A stretch of DNA of 64,000 bases. Source: Cannabis sativa. Its lineage: Eukaryota; Streptophyta; Magnoliopsida; Rosales; Cannabaceae. Both the position numbers and the translations under genes were made by a program. Where the stretch lies: contig NC_083608.1 in the NCBI RefSeq assembly GCF_029168945.1, positions 13,968,136 to 14,032,135 of the forward strand. The letters run 5' to 3'. The stretch's first letter is position 1, and every line of letters begins with the position of its first letter. The notes beneath the pieces are model-generated. The model was not told the origin of the DNA, searched no databases, and was given only the letters and a program-made list of their open reading frames with translations. Shown here piece after piece: positions 10,258 to 21,867 of this stretch.

Positions 10258-12057
10258 CCTCGCAGGCAGCAAACCAAATTTTTCATAACTCGACCAATTC
10301 AACCCCAAATGGTTCCAAACTTTCCAGACCTGTTCTATACCTTCCCTAGAACATTTCTAAGGCCTCAAACTAACCCAGAAACCACAGAATCAAAAATCAC
10401 CATTGGAGCTCAAGCTTTGAGTTCTAAACTCAAACTTGAGCAAATCCACCTAATAAGCAATCAAACCAACTTAATTCTACACAATCAAGCTTAGAATGAC
10501 CTCAGGAAACTCAAGCAAACATCCTCAACATCACAGCAACCAAATATAACCTTTTTTCTCAAAAATCACATATTTTTACATTGAAAACTTAAAGCTTTGC
10601 ATAACCTATCTAACATGCTTCAACACAGCTCATTTTAACTTCAATTAACATACTTTAAACCACATAAATTAACACAAAATCACAGCAGAAACAGCAACTA
10701 AAAATCATGCAAGAATCATCATATTTTCATCAAAATTTCAATCCAATTCAAGAGAAAACAAAAGGAGCTAACCTAGCTTGAAGAATGCTTAGCTTTGAAT
10801 GAGAATCCACTAGAAAATCAAAGCAAAATCCACCCCTTTGCACCCACATGCACAGCCGAAATAGGGAGGAAAGAAAGAGAGAGTTTTTTTCTAAATTTTT
10901 CTAAGTGTTGGGTTTTGTTTTGCAAAATGAAGGAAATGGAGTAAAAGTCACTTAATACACATTTCATTTCAGCCAACAAATAAATAAAATAAACAATTAA
11001 TTTTCAAATAAAAAGCCACTAAAAGACAAAACACTAATGGGGCAAAAAGACCATTTTGCCCCTCCTCCATAAAATCACATAAAAATCACTAAAGGGGTAT
11101 TTTTGGGAAATTCTAAATTCCCGGCCATTCCCGACATTCCCAATGTCTAAAACCCGTCCCCAAACTACTAACATACTAAGTTGTGATTTCTACTGAGCCA
11201 AACGTCGAGTTCCAAAATACCGGACACCAGAAATGCAAAATATGCAAGCTACTGAACAACATAAATAACAGTATAATAAATTATTTAAATAGCTATAAAT
11301 AAATTCATAATTAATCATAAACAACTGCTAATTTCCAAATTAACTAAGCGGGCTTTACATCATCCATTTACTTCTATTTGCTAAGCTCGAAGGGAATCAT
11401 CACTTGACTTCTATACACCAGTAGAAACTATAGATTCCATATTTATGTTCAGCACTCCCACTCAATCATACTATCATGTTCCCAAAATATAGGTATCACC
11501 CTGACCTAAAAGTAGGCTTAACTAATAAATCAAAGAACATGAATAGCACTCCTGAGTTGAGCCTAAGCATATCAGGATTTAGATTCTTTTAATCTTAAGC
11601 TCAACTACTGATATTGACTTGGAAAGATATGTATAACGGTAAGTTTGTAATATCTTAACTTAGTTGCAATATCGGTCCAGTCCAATGTATACTCCATACA
11701 TTCGAAACTAGTATACTTTACTAATGTCCTGGAAAGAACATAACACTTACTCCAAGTGTAAGTACACATCATCGCTGATTATCACATTAGTGTAAATCCA
11801 ATAACACTGATGAAACAGGGACCAAGTCTTTTGATTCATATGATCACAATCACATTCCACTGTGTTGACGATACTGTAATTGTGAATAAACATATGATCT
11901 GGATTTAACTGATTTTGTGTGTATGAATATAATAAACATATCAAACATATTAAACCATTAGCATGTAAAATTCATGCAAACATCAATCACTTCAAATTTC
12001 TTATATTGATAACTAATCAGATTGTAAAGAGCTTTATTTAGGGCATAAAACCCGACA

Positions 12058-12895
12058 GTTCCACGATATAGATACGTCATTAGTTATCCATTGTTATAAT
12101 CCTAATTTGATCAATGACCCTCTAATAGATGATCTACATTGAATAGACACTAAGTTACCGTTACACCTTCAATGTATTTTATCCTTAAAACACTTAGCTC
12201 CGTATAAAAGATATTTCAGCGAAGTGAAATGAGATCTCCACCATTTATCTCTGTTTAGCCAAGCTCGAAGGATATCATCGTTTCACTTCTAAATTCCTAT
12301 AGAAGTTATAGACTCCATATTTATGTTAGCGCTCCCACTCAATTATACTATCATGTTCCCAAAATGTACGTATCACCCTGACCCAAAAGTAGGCTTAACT
12401 AGCAAATCAAAGAACATGTATAGTACTCTTGAGATCGAACCTAAACATATCAGGATTAAGATCATTTAATCTAGGATCAACGGGTGATATTGAATTGAAT
12501 AGACATTACGGTAAATTTAAATATATCTAATCAAAATTCAATATCGGTCCCTTCCGATGTATACTCCATACATCCGATACTAGTAAACTTTGTCAATGCC
12601 CTGGAAAGGACATAACACTTATCCAAGGTGTAAGAATACCTATCGCTGATTATACCATGCCAGTCTAAATCCAGTGTTCTGACAAATCAGGGAATAAACT
12701 TTCGAACATATAATTAAGATTATATTCCACTGTGCTGACAACACTATAATCATTAACAAATTCATATGTTCTGGACTTAAATAGAATTCATACATTATAT
12801 ATATAATCATGAAATAAATCATGTGAACCATGCAACATAAAATGTTATTTCTGATTATATTGAAATGGGTTTTATTTAGGGCACAAAACCCAACA
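12058..12895 (-). repeat. Remnant of an older related Copia-type LTR
   Basis: The stretch matches the last ~0.87 kb of the solo LTR at 54665-56528, starting GTTCCACGATATAGA and ending CCCAACA at 12895. Its other part is displaced beyond the left edge by element A. It is itself inserted into the Gypsy relic that follows. Confidence 0.8.
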
Positions 12896-13446
12896 GGCCT
12901 AACATGACATTAAAAGCTAACGAGACTTCGATGACTAGGAATTGTGCCATTACAGTTATGCTTATCGGAGCTTGTCCAACTGTAAGTGGTAGGGAAATTT
13001 GTCCAAGTGGTGCTACACTCCAGTAGTGTATCAAGATGTCAATTTGAGATCTTATTTCGGTTTGAGGCCAAGTCAAGAAAAGGACTTCCTTACTTTTCTT
13101 TCATAGTAGTCTTAATGACTAGTAGTTTCGCCAGTTACAAACGAAGGACCCAGTCTCAAGGGAATCCATATACAAGTTGAGTGCAAGGAATTAAGTCATT
13201 AAACTGGAGCCCCATCTTCTCATAAGTTATCTTGAATAGAATATTTGAGGAAGCTCCATTGTCCACCATAGTCCGTGCCACCATCTTGTTTGCAATCTGT
13301 ACCTCAATGACCAAAGGGTCGTTATGTGGGTAGATAACATAGCTAGCATCTACCTCAGTGAATGTTATTGTTGGTTCCCATACAAGTGGTATTTTAGGTT
13401 TCCTTTCCTCCACATCCAGAATTGTATCATTTTGTTCATGATGCAA
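12896..13446 (-). pseudogene. Gypsy aspartic protease fragment
   Basis: The minus-strand segment 13156-13446 reads VDNGASSNILF, a retropepsin active-site motif in which the usual D-T/S-G is D-N-G. A second frame at about 12896-13076 continues with the typical end of the Gypsy protease domain, SLAFNVMLG. The frame differs between the two parts, and the domain is cut by the LTR at 12895. The protease would have processed Gag-Pol in the particle; this copy cannot. Confidence 0.7.
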
Positions 13447-13852
13447 GGCTCGAGTAACTTTTCTCTTGCATTACCCAAGTCTCCAGCGAGGTGCGGGCCC
13501 CCAATGATTACCTGCAGATGCCCATCCACTGGTGGAGGCATCAGTTGGTTTTGGTTATTATCTACCTGGGCAACCCTTTGTTCTTGGCCAACCTTGACAT
13601 ATTTTTGTAAGTGCGGGTTATTTTTTTAATCAAGAATTCAATCTTTCACTTTAAATTGTTACATTCATTCGTGTCATGGTTGTAGTCCGCATGAAAATGA
13701 TAGAACTTAATTGTATCTCTTTTGCTTATGTCCTTCTTCATGGGAGAGGGTTTCTTGTACATCACCATAGACTAGGTGGTTGCATAGATTGTTTATATAT
13801 CATCTATTAGGAATGAGAAGGCAATAAATTTATAAGCATTTTCTCTGGGATG

Positions 13853-15605
13853 TTATTCGGTGTTGCCAGTGAACTTCCCTTTCTTTCCATTACCCTGTCT
13901 ATTGTCATTGTTAGACCTTTTTCCATTTGGATTCGAGATGTTGGGATATATTGAATTTTGGACAGAAGTACTGACTGCACTGGTGTGTTGTTGATTCTTC
14001 TTTTGTCCTACGGTATCCACGCGCCATACTGCCTCCTCGAGCTTAATGAATCCATCTGCTCGATTCAGAAACTCAGCCATCGATGCCACAGTTAATCTTT
14101 TGATATCTTTCCACAATTCTCCCAGATGCTCAATGCCCCCCAGTATTGTTGCTAATCTTCCCTCCTTAGTTAGCCATTTAACTTTTGTTGCTTCAATTGT
14201 AAACCTGCTAATGTAGGCCCTTAGAGGTTCTCCTGGCATTTTTATCACTTCTACCAAGTCTTCAAGGTGTGAGGGAAGCTGACGGGAGAAAGAAAACTGT
14301 GCATGGAATTTAAAGGAGAAAGCAATCCATAAATTAAACTTTCTTGGACGCAATTTTAAATACCATTGATGGGCAGCCTCTACGAGTATGGCCAGAAAAA
14401 TTCTGCATTGTACATTTCCTCTTACCCCTTGTAGGCCCATCTACATTCCAAAGTACTTCCAATGGGATATAGGATCTTCTTTTCTTGTATACATTTTCTA
14501 TATTGGCAATTTGAACTTTAGGGGTATGTTAAGAGCCTCGATTTCAAGTGAGAAGGGTGATCCCCATGCCCCGTCAAGTTCGAGATCTGTGAGTTTTGGG
14601 CCGGTTAGGCCTTGTACCATATTTTTTTAGTTGATCTATTTGTGCTTGCCCAAGTGGATGAACTTGGCTAGCCTTGTGACCGACCTGTGTCACATTTGGA
14701 TCTCTTTAAATTGGATCTTGGGCATGGTTTTCTGGTTGGACGGTTGGTGTGATATTTTCCCCGTCCAGTCCCCTTCTGCAATTTAGATCGTTTCTGAGGT
14801 CATGCACGATGCCTAGCTGATCGAAGACTGAGGCGCCAGGTGGTCTTGGTGTTTGACCTGCTTGGCTGAGAGGTTGGCCTGATACCTCTGTATGAGTATA
14901 GTTGTTCAAATATGTATCCTTCCAAGGGGCAGTCTGGCAAGATCTGGCCATCTACTGTTTGGCCCACATTTTGGACTTATGGCCTTGGATTGGACGGCTG
15001 ACCACTATGATTCTGTGTGGTATGACTAGCTACATACCTTTCTGACCCACTCAGGGGGATACTAGATTCAGTTACTGCTTGTTGACTAGTAACCTGGTAG
15101 GCCCTTCTAATTAGCACGGTGGCCTGCCTAGAGCGATCGTCAATGGCTGCTTGTTAAGCTCTCATGACTTCCATCTCTTGATCCCTCCATTCTATCAATT
15201 AACGTCTTTGCTTGTTGAAGGCAACGTTAATAGCTACTTAGAGATCTTCTTGATCATGATGCAAAGTGTTGTTATGGCCTTGCATAAGCCCAAGTGCTTT
15301 TTGCAGATTTTGAAGTTTAGTGTCATCTCTAACATGCCTTTGAGTGTTATTGGTGGACAGGAGCTTGGTGGTAGGAGTAGTTTGATCGACTGTCATACTA
15401 GTGTTCCCAATCTCTTGTATTCCTGGAGTGAGCCCAGCCAGAGGGGAAGTCACTTCGTGGCCTACATAGGTGGTTGCGTATTAGTTTGTTCGAGTTTTAT
15501 CCCTAGTGGTCCTCTCGTGTTTCTAGGAGTTTGCATGTTCGCATCGTTCACCATTGGATCGCCTTGATCATTAAGGCCTCCCCTTCGAGTTTGTACAACC
15601 ATCAT
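13853..15605 (-). pseudogene. Gypsy Gag, broken
   Basis: The likely start is an ATG-ATG pair at 15603-15605, giving MMVVQTRRGG, with an in-frame TAG about 45 codons later. Further pieces at 15238-15453, 14706-14951 and 13853-14440 lie in different frames. The last, 195 aa, carries the core capsid region, with SRQLPSHLEDL and MPGEPLRAYISRF as family-typical stretches. Its C-terminal tail is Asn/Lys-rich. Gag would assemble the particle; the frame breaks show the copy is inactive. Confidence 0.72.
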
Positions 15606-15667
15606 GTTAACCCGTCAAGACTTTAAAACAAAAGCTTGTGTTTTTGCTCTTAATGAAAGTACCAAAA

Positions 15668-16441
15668 TGTTGACTTATCGCTTCTAGCCAACGACAGTGA
15701 GTCAAGATAAAGCAATTAAATAAAGCAAATAATAGAAAGCAAAAAACAATAAGGTAAAAAGAACAGTAGATTTTCTAAAGGTTTGACCCCGTAAGAATGG
15801 TAATAGCCTACTCCCATTTTTGTTGTATTGACTTGAGAAAAAATAAATAAAGTGTTCTTCTTCTCTAAAGCTCTTACAATTGATCCCTGAGTTATTCTCT
15901 CTCTTAGATCACTTTTCTCTCTAGAGCATTCTTCTGGATTAATTTTTGTCCCTCAATAGTGAGATTATGCCACTATTTATAGGACCTTATTACATGAAGA
16001 ATGGTTTCCCTTAATCTATAATAAATAAAATAGAAAACTATATTAATTCTATAATTACAATGCAAGGAATGGGAAACCAAGGTATATTTCCTTTATTCTC
16101 TAACTTAATCCCACGAATATAGGGATTATCTTCGTGTCTTGGAAGCGACGAGACTTATCTTGAAAATTGTCAACTCACATATCCTGCTCGGTGCATTTGA
16201 GTTGATCACTAGATTATACTTTGTCTTTTAATTACTCAGCTCGGACATCCTGTTATGATAAATATTTATATAAACCTTTGAGGGCTGCTAGGAATACTTC
16301 CTTCCGTCCAGATAGGAAAACGCAAGACACGTGTCATCCAACTCATTACCACGTCAAAATTGTAAAAAATAGGATAACCAAATTTATATTTAGTTTATCT
16401 AAATTAGTAATTCTATCTAAATGAATATAAATGTTAAAACA
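15668..16441 (-). repeat. 5' LTR of the Gypsy relic
   Basis: On the plus strand the block starts TGTTGAC and ends TTAAAACA, and the older Copia relic resumes directly after 16441. A minus-strand TATA box CTATAAATAG lies at 15973-15982. The interval to gag would hold the primer-binding site, but I could not assign its tRNA. The outer end is inferred from TG..CA and the flanking homology. Confidence 0.6.
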
Positions 16442-16872
16442 AATAGATTGCAATAAATATGCATTGTTTTTTCTTAAATAATGAGCTTTAATTATAAAAC
16501 ATTTGATCTCCATTGTTGGTCTTACATGATTGTTGCTTTTAATGGGACCTTGAGGCGCTAGATATCGTCCCCCAACGGGTGATCATCCATTAAGCAATCT
16601 AACACGTAAGATCTCGAGAGATAAATAATTTGTAATTTCAAATTCTAAGAGCTTCATTCTTTTTAATGACTACTTAAATTGGGTTGCATTTATGAAACAA
16701 TGATAGAAGCTCATAAAATAAGAATAACCTTGACTCTCGCTTACTGGGACAACGTTAGATTCTTATTTTGATAGAATAAATAGTTGCTAAAGTGTATTTA
16801 TTTTAGATGAGCCGGCAACTCTATTTGATTGATGTATCTTTGACTCTCGCTTACCGAGATACTATATAGAAT

Positions 16873-17304
16873 TGTAACGTCCCCGCTTCAAGCCTCCATT
16901 GGGCCCTTACACCCACGGACTAATAGCTCTTATACACGAGTACGCCACTCTGGCTGCTTTATGGACTGATGACTGACCCTACAGACCAACACGAGTGTTT
17001 TCAGCGTACTTTGTCCTCACTCGCACGCTTCCTGGGAAAACTTCCCAGGAGGTCACCCATCCTGAAATTGCCCCATGTCAAGCACGCTTAACTGTGGAGT
17101 TCTTTCGAGATGGGCTACCGAAAAACAAGATGCACCTTGTTGATATAGGTAGTACCAATCAATCCATTTAAGCTCTCTTCAACTATGTAGTCCCATACCT
17201 ACACAGCCTCAGAATCATCACATTAGACCTTCCCCAGGCGATGTGGGATTGCACAACTTACCCGGTATTTCCCCTTACGGATCACGGGACTACTGACTGT
17301 CACA
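16873..17304 (-). repeat. 3' LTR of Cassandra with 5S-like segment
   Basis: Starts TGTAACGTCC and ends CTGTCACA on the plus strand. The 5S-like part spans about 17041-17125 on the minus strand: AGTTAAGCGTGCTTG (intermediate/A-box side) and GGATGGGTGACCTCCTGGG (C-box side) match plant 5S rRNA. A G-rich polypurine tract (AAGGGGGGGTGAT on the minus strand, 17305-17317) abuts it. Confidence 0.93.
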
Positions 17305-17361
17305 ATCACCCCCCCTTACGGGGTTCGACGTCCTCGTCGACCACACTTCCGGCTGGGTCCA

Positions 17362-17374
17362 GGCTCTGATACCA
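17362..17374 (-). other. Primer-binding site of Cassandra
   Basis: The minus strand reads TGGTATCAGAGCC, an exact complement to the 3' end of plant initiator methionine tRNA, two bases from the 5' LTR. Confidence 0.93.
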
Positions 17375-17376
17375 TT

Positions 17377-17809
17377 TGTAACGTCCCCGCTTCAAGCCTC
17401 CATTGGGCCCTTACACCCACGGACTAATAGCTCTTATACACGAGTACGCCACTCTGGCTGCTTTATGGACTGATGACTGACCCTACAGACCAACACGAGT
17501 GTTTTCAGCGTACTTTGTCCTCACTCGCACGCTTCCTGGGAAAACTTCCCAGGAGGTCACCCATCCTGAAATTGCCCCATGTCAAGCACGCTTAACTGTG
17601 GAGTTCTTTCGAGATGGGCTACCGAAAAAACAAGATGCACCTTGTTGATATAGGTAGTACCAATCAATTCATTTAAGCTCTCTTCAACTATGTAGTCCCA
17701 TACCTACACAGCCTCAGAATCATCACATTAGACCTTCCCCAGGCGATGTGGGATTGCACAACTTACCCGGTATTTCCCCTTACGGATCACGGGACTACTG
17801 ACTGTCACA
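17377..17809 (-). repeat. 5' LTR of Cassandra with 5S-like segment
   Basis: Nearly identical to the other LTR: one extra A in a homopolymer and one C/T change. The 5S-like part is at about 17545-17625 on the minus strand. Confidence 0.93.
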
Positions 17810-18930
17810 AGAATTTAGTTAAAAACCTTGAAAAATATTTGAGATATGTTTGTTTTATATTTTTTATATCTTCATTACTTAATAAATGTTTACAATTCTA
17901 GAAAATGTGTATGAATTTATATTGAACCAACTTTGATTTCTGTTATTAATTATGTAATATCATTTTTTGAATTCTATTGTTGAACACTTAGTTGATTGTT
18001 TTTAATGGGATCATCCCCAAAGGATGATCATCCGTTAGATGATCAAAAAGTGTTAGATCTCAACTAATAAGTATTTTATAAGTGCAAAATCTAAATGATT
18101 CGTCCTCAATAAATGACAGCTTAGACTAGTGTTTACAATGTTGAAATAATAGAAACTCATAAAATAAGAATAACTTTGACTCTCGTCTAAACGGGATATC
18201 ATTGGATTCTTACTTTAATTGAAATTGCTCTTGATATTTCCTATTAGATTTTTCATTAAGAAATTACTTATGATAGTACATCATTGGATAAGACAATTTA
18301 TAAACATCTGCTTATGATCTTGCTCTATTTTCTTATAAGAAAATGAGTGGCACGAATGAATATATTCTAAATATTCTATCTTGTAATGATAACAATCCTC
18401 AAATTTTAGAAAAAATCTCCTACTTACCATGCTACTAAAAAATCAATTAAACATTCGCTAGTTTGCTAATGATCTGAAATTGATATCTAGCATTTAGAAG
18501 TACTATGCAAACAAATATAGGGTATTAACACCAATTATTTTGTTCTATGAACATGTATTATAGAGAATACAATTCGATTGAATTATTAATTCAGATTCTA
18601 TAATCCATTTTGTACTTCTTTACAGATGTTTTTTAGGGAAACTTGAACATAGAGATGAATTAGTATTATAGTAGTTGTCCAAGCTTAAATAATTACTCAT
18701 TAAATATTTGGTATAAATTTATGTCTTTGACTTTAAATTTTAGATTCTAAATAGAAATTTAATTACAATTTCTAGAATATACTTAACACTATGGTATAAA
18801 TTTCACAAGTTGTAAACATCTATTTCATTTAATGGATCCAAACTGTGTGTTAAATGTATGAAATATGAGTTTTATATTATGTGAACAAAACACACTTGCA
18901 CTATTATAGAACTCTTTGTTGTAACTAGAT

Positions 18931-20222
18931 TGTTGTGGTATTTTGCAACACGCAAGTATACATATTGTTTGAACAAGTATTACTCACAAAGAGTGAGGTC
19001 GATCCCACGATGATTGTAGTTAAGTACGTTAAAATTAAATTCTTACTTCTATTTGGCTAAATAAATTTGAAGAGAAAACTTAAAACTAGGAAACAATAAA
19101 CACGGTGAAAGTAAGAAGCAAGTAAATTAATAAGCAAATTAACAATGAATAAAAGTTAAGGCTTTCGATTTCAATTGTGTCTATTAATTATGGCTTAATA
19201 TGATTCTATTACCAATTTCTATGCAATAGCAGGTTTACCAAGGTAATTTATAGTCTTCTCATATATATAAACTTCAATCACATGCAAATTTTCTACTCTC
19301 GTGATAAATTAAATATGTAACAGGCATTAAACACAAAAATCCTATAAGTTATCTAAACCATATAGGTACTTTCGTCCTATATCAAATTCAGTTCTATTTC
19401 ACTATAGCATAATCGACACTCACTTCTCAAATCTCGCATCAATATCATAAACATTTAATTGGTGATCAGGCAATTAAAAGTAATTAAGTACGAATGAAAT
19501 AGAATACATAGAAATTGAGGGGAAATTAAATCATATTAAAACCAAAAATTAATATCAAACAATCTCCATCTAGACCCTAATGAACTGTTTAGCTACTCAT
19601 GTTCATTGTAGCAAATTCACACATATTAATTTAAGAATAGAGAAGAAAAGAATGCTGAAAACTCTATTGAGAAAGCCTCTAATATTGGTTTTGTTCTCAA
19701 AAATTCGTACATTGCTTCTGATTTCCTACTGAATTACCTCTTGAACACTATTGAAGTCCACTTCTTTTTTAGCCAAAAAATGATTAAAAAAACATAAAAA
19801 CACTGAAAAAACCTATTCTGTTTAAAATTAGAAGGGGCGGTGAGTTTTCTACTGCGTCGACTGATAGTATTTTGGCCATAACTCTCTCGATATTGCTCGG
19901 AATTAGACGATTTGATGTTCCAGAAAGATAGAAGAGAGATCAAGAACTTTTATGTTTTGACTTTCTCCAAAATCTGATCAGATCATAATCGAATTTAGGC
20001 TTGAAGTTTTGACTTTATTTTTTTTACACAATTTTCTCTATTTTGTAGTTCATCTTTTTGTGAGATCTTTTTATCTTTTTTCCATCTTATTCGTTTGATA
20101 TTTTCTAATCTTCTTCTATTTTAAATCTGCAAAAATAAAAGATGAAAAGCATAAAATTGCTCCAAACAAGAGTAGAACTAAATCAAAAACACACTCAAAA
20201 TAATACTAAAAACAACCTAACA
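18931..20222. mobile_element. 1.3-kb solo LTR, family S, copy 1
   Basis: Starts TGTTGTGGTATTTTGCA and ends AACCTAACA, 1292 bp. The flanks are TAGAT on the left and TAGAC on the right, a 5-bp duplication with one later change. It is homologous along its length to the solo LTR at 27987-29295. The conserved start region contains ACGCAAGT and GAGGTCGATCCCAC, which I have seen in many plant LTRs but cannot assign to a superfamily. Confidence 0.8.
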
Positions 20223-20550
20223 TAGACCTAGAAATCACAAACATTAAAAGACCACATTGACACTAATACATCTACGACATTTACATCTTGTTCATAGTGG
20301 TTTTGACAAGATCATTCACTATAAAGAGAACATGTACCAATATCTACTTGGACGTGTGTCCATCTGTATTCCAACATATGGATATGCAATTTAGGGGTGG
20401 ATATTAGTATATCGTCGAATTCATAGACGATCACTCTAGATATTTACCTTATGCAAAGAAATTTAAAATATTTAAGAAATGTCATGGATTTTTAGCTATG
20501 GTAAAAACCAATTAGGTAAGTCATTTAAGATCTTGAGAACTAATATGTCC

Positions 20551-21867
20551 AATGTCATGAATTTCTAGCCATGGTCAAAAACCTAGGCACCTGGGTCGAC
20601 TTCGGGGTGTTTTTTTGTCTCTTCTCAATCTCTAAGCCTTGGACTAGGATTCTTCTTGTCTTCTTGGTTCAGGTTACTAAAAGATGGTGAGTTGGAAACA
20701 ATTTGACAGGATCCAAACGCCTGTTTCGTAGTTTCTGGAGTCAACCTGGGCGCAGAGCTAGGGACCCCTCCTAGGTCGACTACTATGACTTGGGACTACT
20801 CAACTCTAAGATATTTTCTTTCTTGTTGCATGTCAAACATTGATATCCATATCATCAGGTTCATTTTCTGGATAAATAGTTTGAATGTTGAATTATTTAT
20901 TATTAATTTATATAAATGTCAAAAAAATTATTATTTATTTATGAAGTTGTGACTAGTATTGTGCAGAGAACAGATCTCGAGTTATTAATGAAATAGTAAG
21001 CAACATATTAAAGTTAGAGAATTTTTAATTAATAGTTGTTAGTGCGATTTACCAATGCCTATAATTCAGTACAAGCGATCTTGTTTTGGATCGTTGATGT
21101 AGATGGACCTCTTGGTGAAAGTATTGTATATGATAGGAGCGGTATGTAATTAAGTTGTCTTTATCAAAGTAATTGTGTGCCCAAGAAGACTTGATGTCAA
21201 CCTGGACATCAGTGAAGTGAAGTCTTGGTTTTGAAACTAGTTTTGGAGCTTGGGACTTGTTTGTGGCATGTCTTTCATGATTTTTTGTGGTAATTGTTGA
21301 GAAGCTTAAAAATGTGATCTAAGCATCCACCTAAGTAGGCGCTAATGCTCACTAATGCTCACCTGGGCACTGATAGTATTCCCAACATGCAGGTGGCACA
21401 ACCCTATTTGGGATAAGGTTAAACGTTGTCCACTTTATAAGCTAAATTTTTTGGTAAACAAAAATATTAAAAGTAAATTTTCAAAAATTAACTGAAATTA
21501 AAATGTTCTAACATTGGTGCTGTATAAATTTTATTTTTTTAAATTTCAGATGGTATAAATAAACCCATAATTAAAGCCAGATAATCCAACTTGCAACAAA
21601 ATGTAAATAACAAGGTTGGTAAAATCATATTGTTTCAGTTTCATGTGTGAGGCTAATTTACATAAAAACATGTATGATTCATAGTTGACTGTAAAATTTG
21701 GATACCATATCGCTGAAAGTACTAAGCTGTTACGGTTTTTTTTTTCATTCTCCCTTTTCTCGAGTTACAGTTTATACTTATTTACAATGTTATATATTAT
21801 ATATTAGATTGCAGCATCAACTATAACCTTTCCCCTGAATAACTTATCTTCTTGGCAATGCAAGAAT
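20551..21867. other. Intergenic, no gene seen
   Basis: Mixed sequence with a GC-richer patch at about 20575-20800 that may be another decayed transposon, and an AT-rich part next to the end of the DUF3110 gene. No ORF or RNA gene is supported. Confidence 0.5.

Larger units (their letters stand above)
9059..11359 (-). mobile_element. Gypsy-type solo LTR, 2.3 kb
   Basis: Read on the plus strand it starts TGTAACACCC and ends GGGCTTTACA, with a 5-bp target duplication TCATC on each side. No internal region is present, so it is a solo LTR left by recombination. Minus-strand ends (TGTAAAGCCC..GGGTGTTACA) resemble chromoviral Gypsy LTRs; this family placement is by resemblance only. It holds two tandem-repeat blocks (9471-9562, 9602-9831) and a cluster of palindromes (10165-10257). 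It is younger than the element it splits. Confidence 0.85.
1..12057 (-). mobile_element. Copia LTR retrotransposon A, gag-only type, left end cut by window
   Basis: The element reads on the minus strand. Its 3' LTR is at 1-1636 (first ~273 bp lie outside the window) and its 5' LTR starts at 7843. A primer-binding site next to the 5' LTR and a purine tract next to the 3' LTR fix the orientation. Inside are one complete gag ORF, a decayed pol relic of about 1.7 kb and a long AT-rich leader. The two LTRs are nearly identical by eye, so the insertion is fairly young. The 5' LTR is interrupted by a Gypsy-type solo LTR. With gag but no usable pol, it matches the published TR-GAG class of non-autonomous elements. 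It is inserted in an older related LTR (12058-12895). The left target duplication lies outside the window and cannot be checked. Confidence 0.88.
7843..12057 (-). repeat. 5' LTR of Copia element A, split by a solo LTR
   Basis: The LTR runs 7843-9058 and resumes at 11365-12057. It begins TGTTGGAT on the plus strand and ends CCCGACA. The interruption is a Gypsy-type solo LTR flanked by TCATC duplications (9054-9058 and 11360-11364). The minus-strand TATA box is at 8284-8293. Confidence 0.9.
12896..16441 (-). mobile_element. Gypsy retrotransposon relic: 5' LTR, gag, protease
   Basis: The relic reads on the minus strand: LTR (15668-16441), gag (about 13853-15605), protease (12896-13446). The rest of pol is absent because an LTR insertion cuts the relic at 12896. 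Gag and protease sequences resemble the Tat/Ogre-like branch of plant Gypsy elements, judged from memory of the family. The coding part carries stops and frameshifts and is dead. Confidence 0.75.
16873..17809 (-). mobile_element. Cassandra TRIM retrotransposon, full length
   Basis: The element is 937 bp with LTRs of 432 and 433 bp that differ by about two positions, flanked by the 5-bp duplication AGAAT (16868-16872 and 17810-17814). It codes for no protein. Each LTR carries a stretch matching plant 5S rRNA, the hallmark of Cassandra, whose transcription is thought to use RNA polymerase III. The primer-binding site is a perfect match to initiator methionine tRNA. It must borrow enzymes from autonomous elements. 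Near-identical LTRs mark a very recent insertion. Confidence 0.96.
16442..20550 (+). mobile_element. Old Copia relic, leader and pol fossils, twice interrupted
   Basis: This plus-strand relic belongs to the same family as the elements at 30724 and 58025. Segments 16442-16872 and 17815-18930 match the leader, including TTGACTCTCGC modules at about 16729, 16838 and 18178. Segment 20223-20550 matches pol: about 20281-20325 reads LVHSGFDKI (pre-integrase region), about 20420 reads FIDDHSRY (integrase core), and about 20519 reads KSFKILRT. Cassandra and a 1.3-kb solo LTR are inserted in it. No ORF of useful length remains, so it is the oldest member of the family here. Confidence 0.7.

Noticed and set aside
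17041..17125. A real 5S rRNA gene
   Set aside because: Only part of 5S is matched, it lies in both LTRs of a Cassandra element, and no full-length 5S sequence is present.
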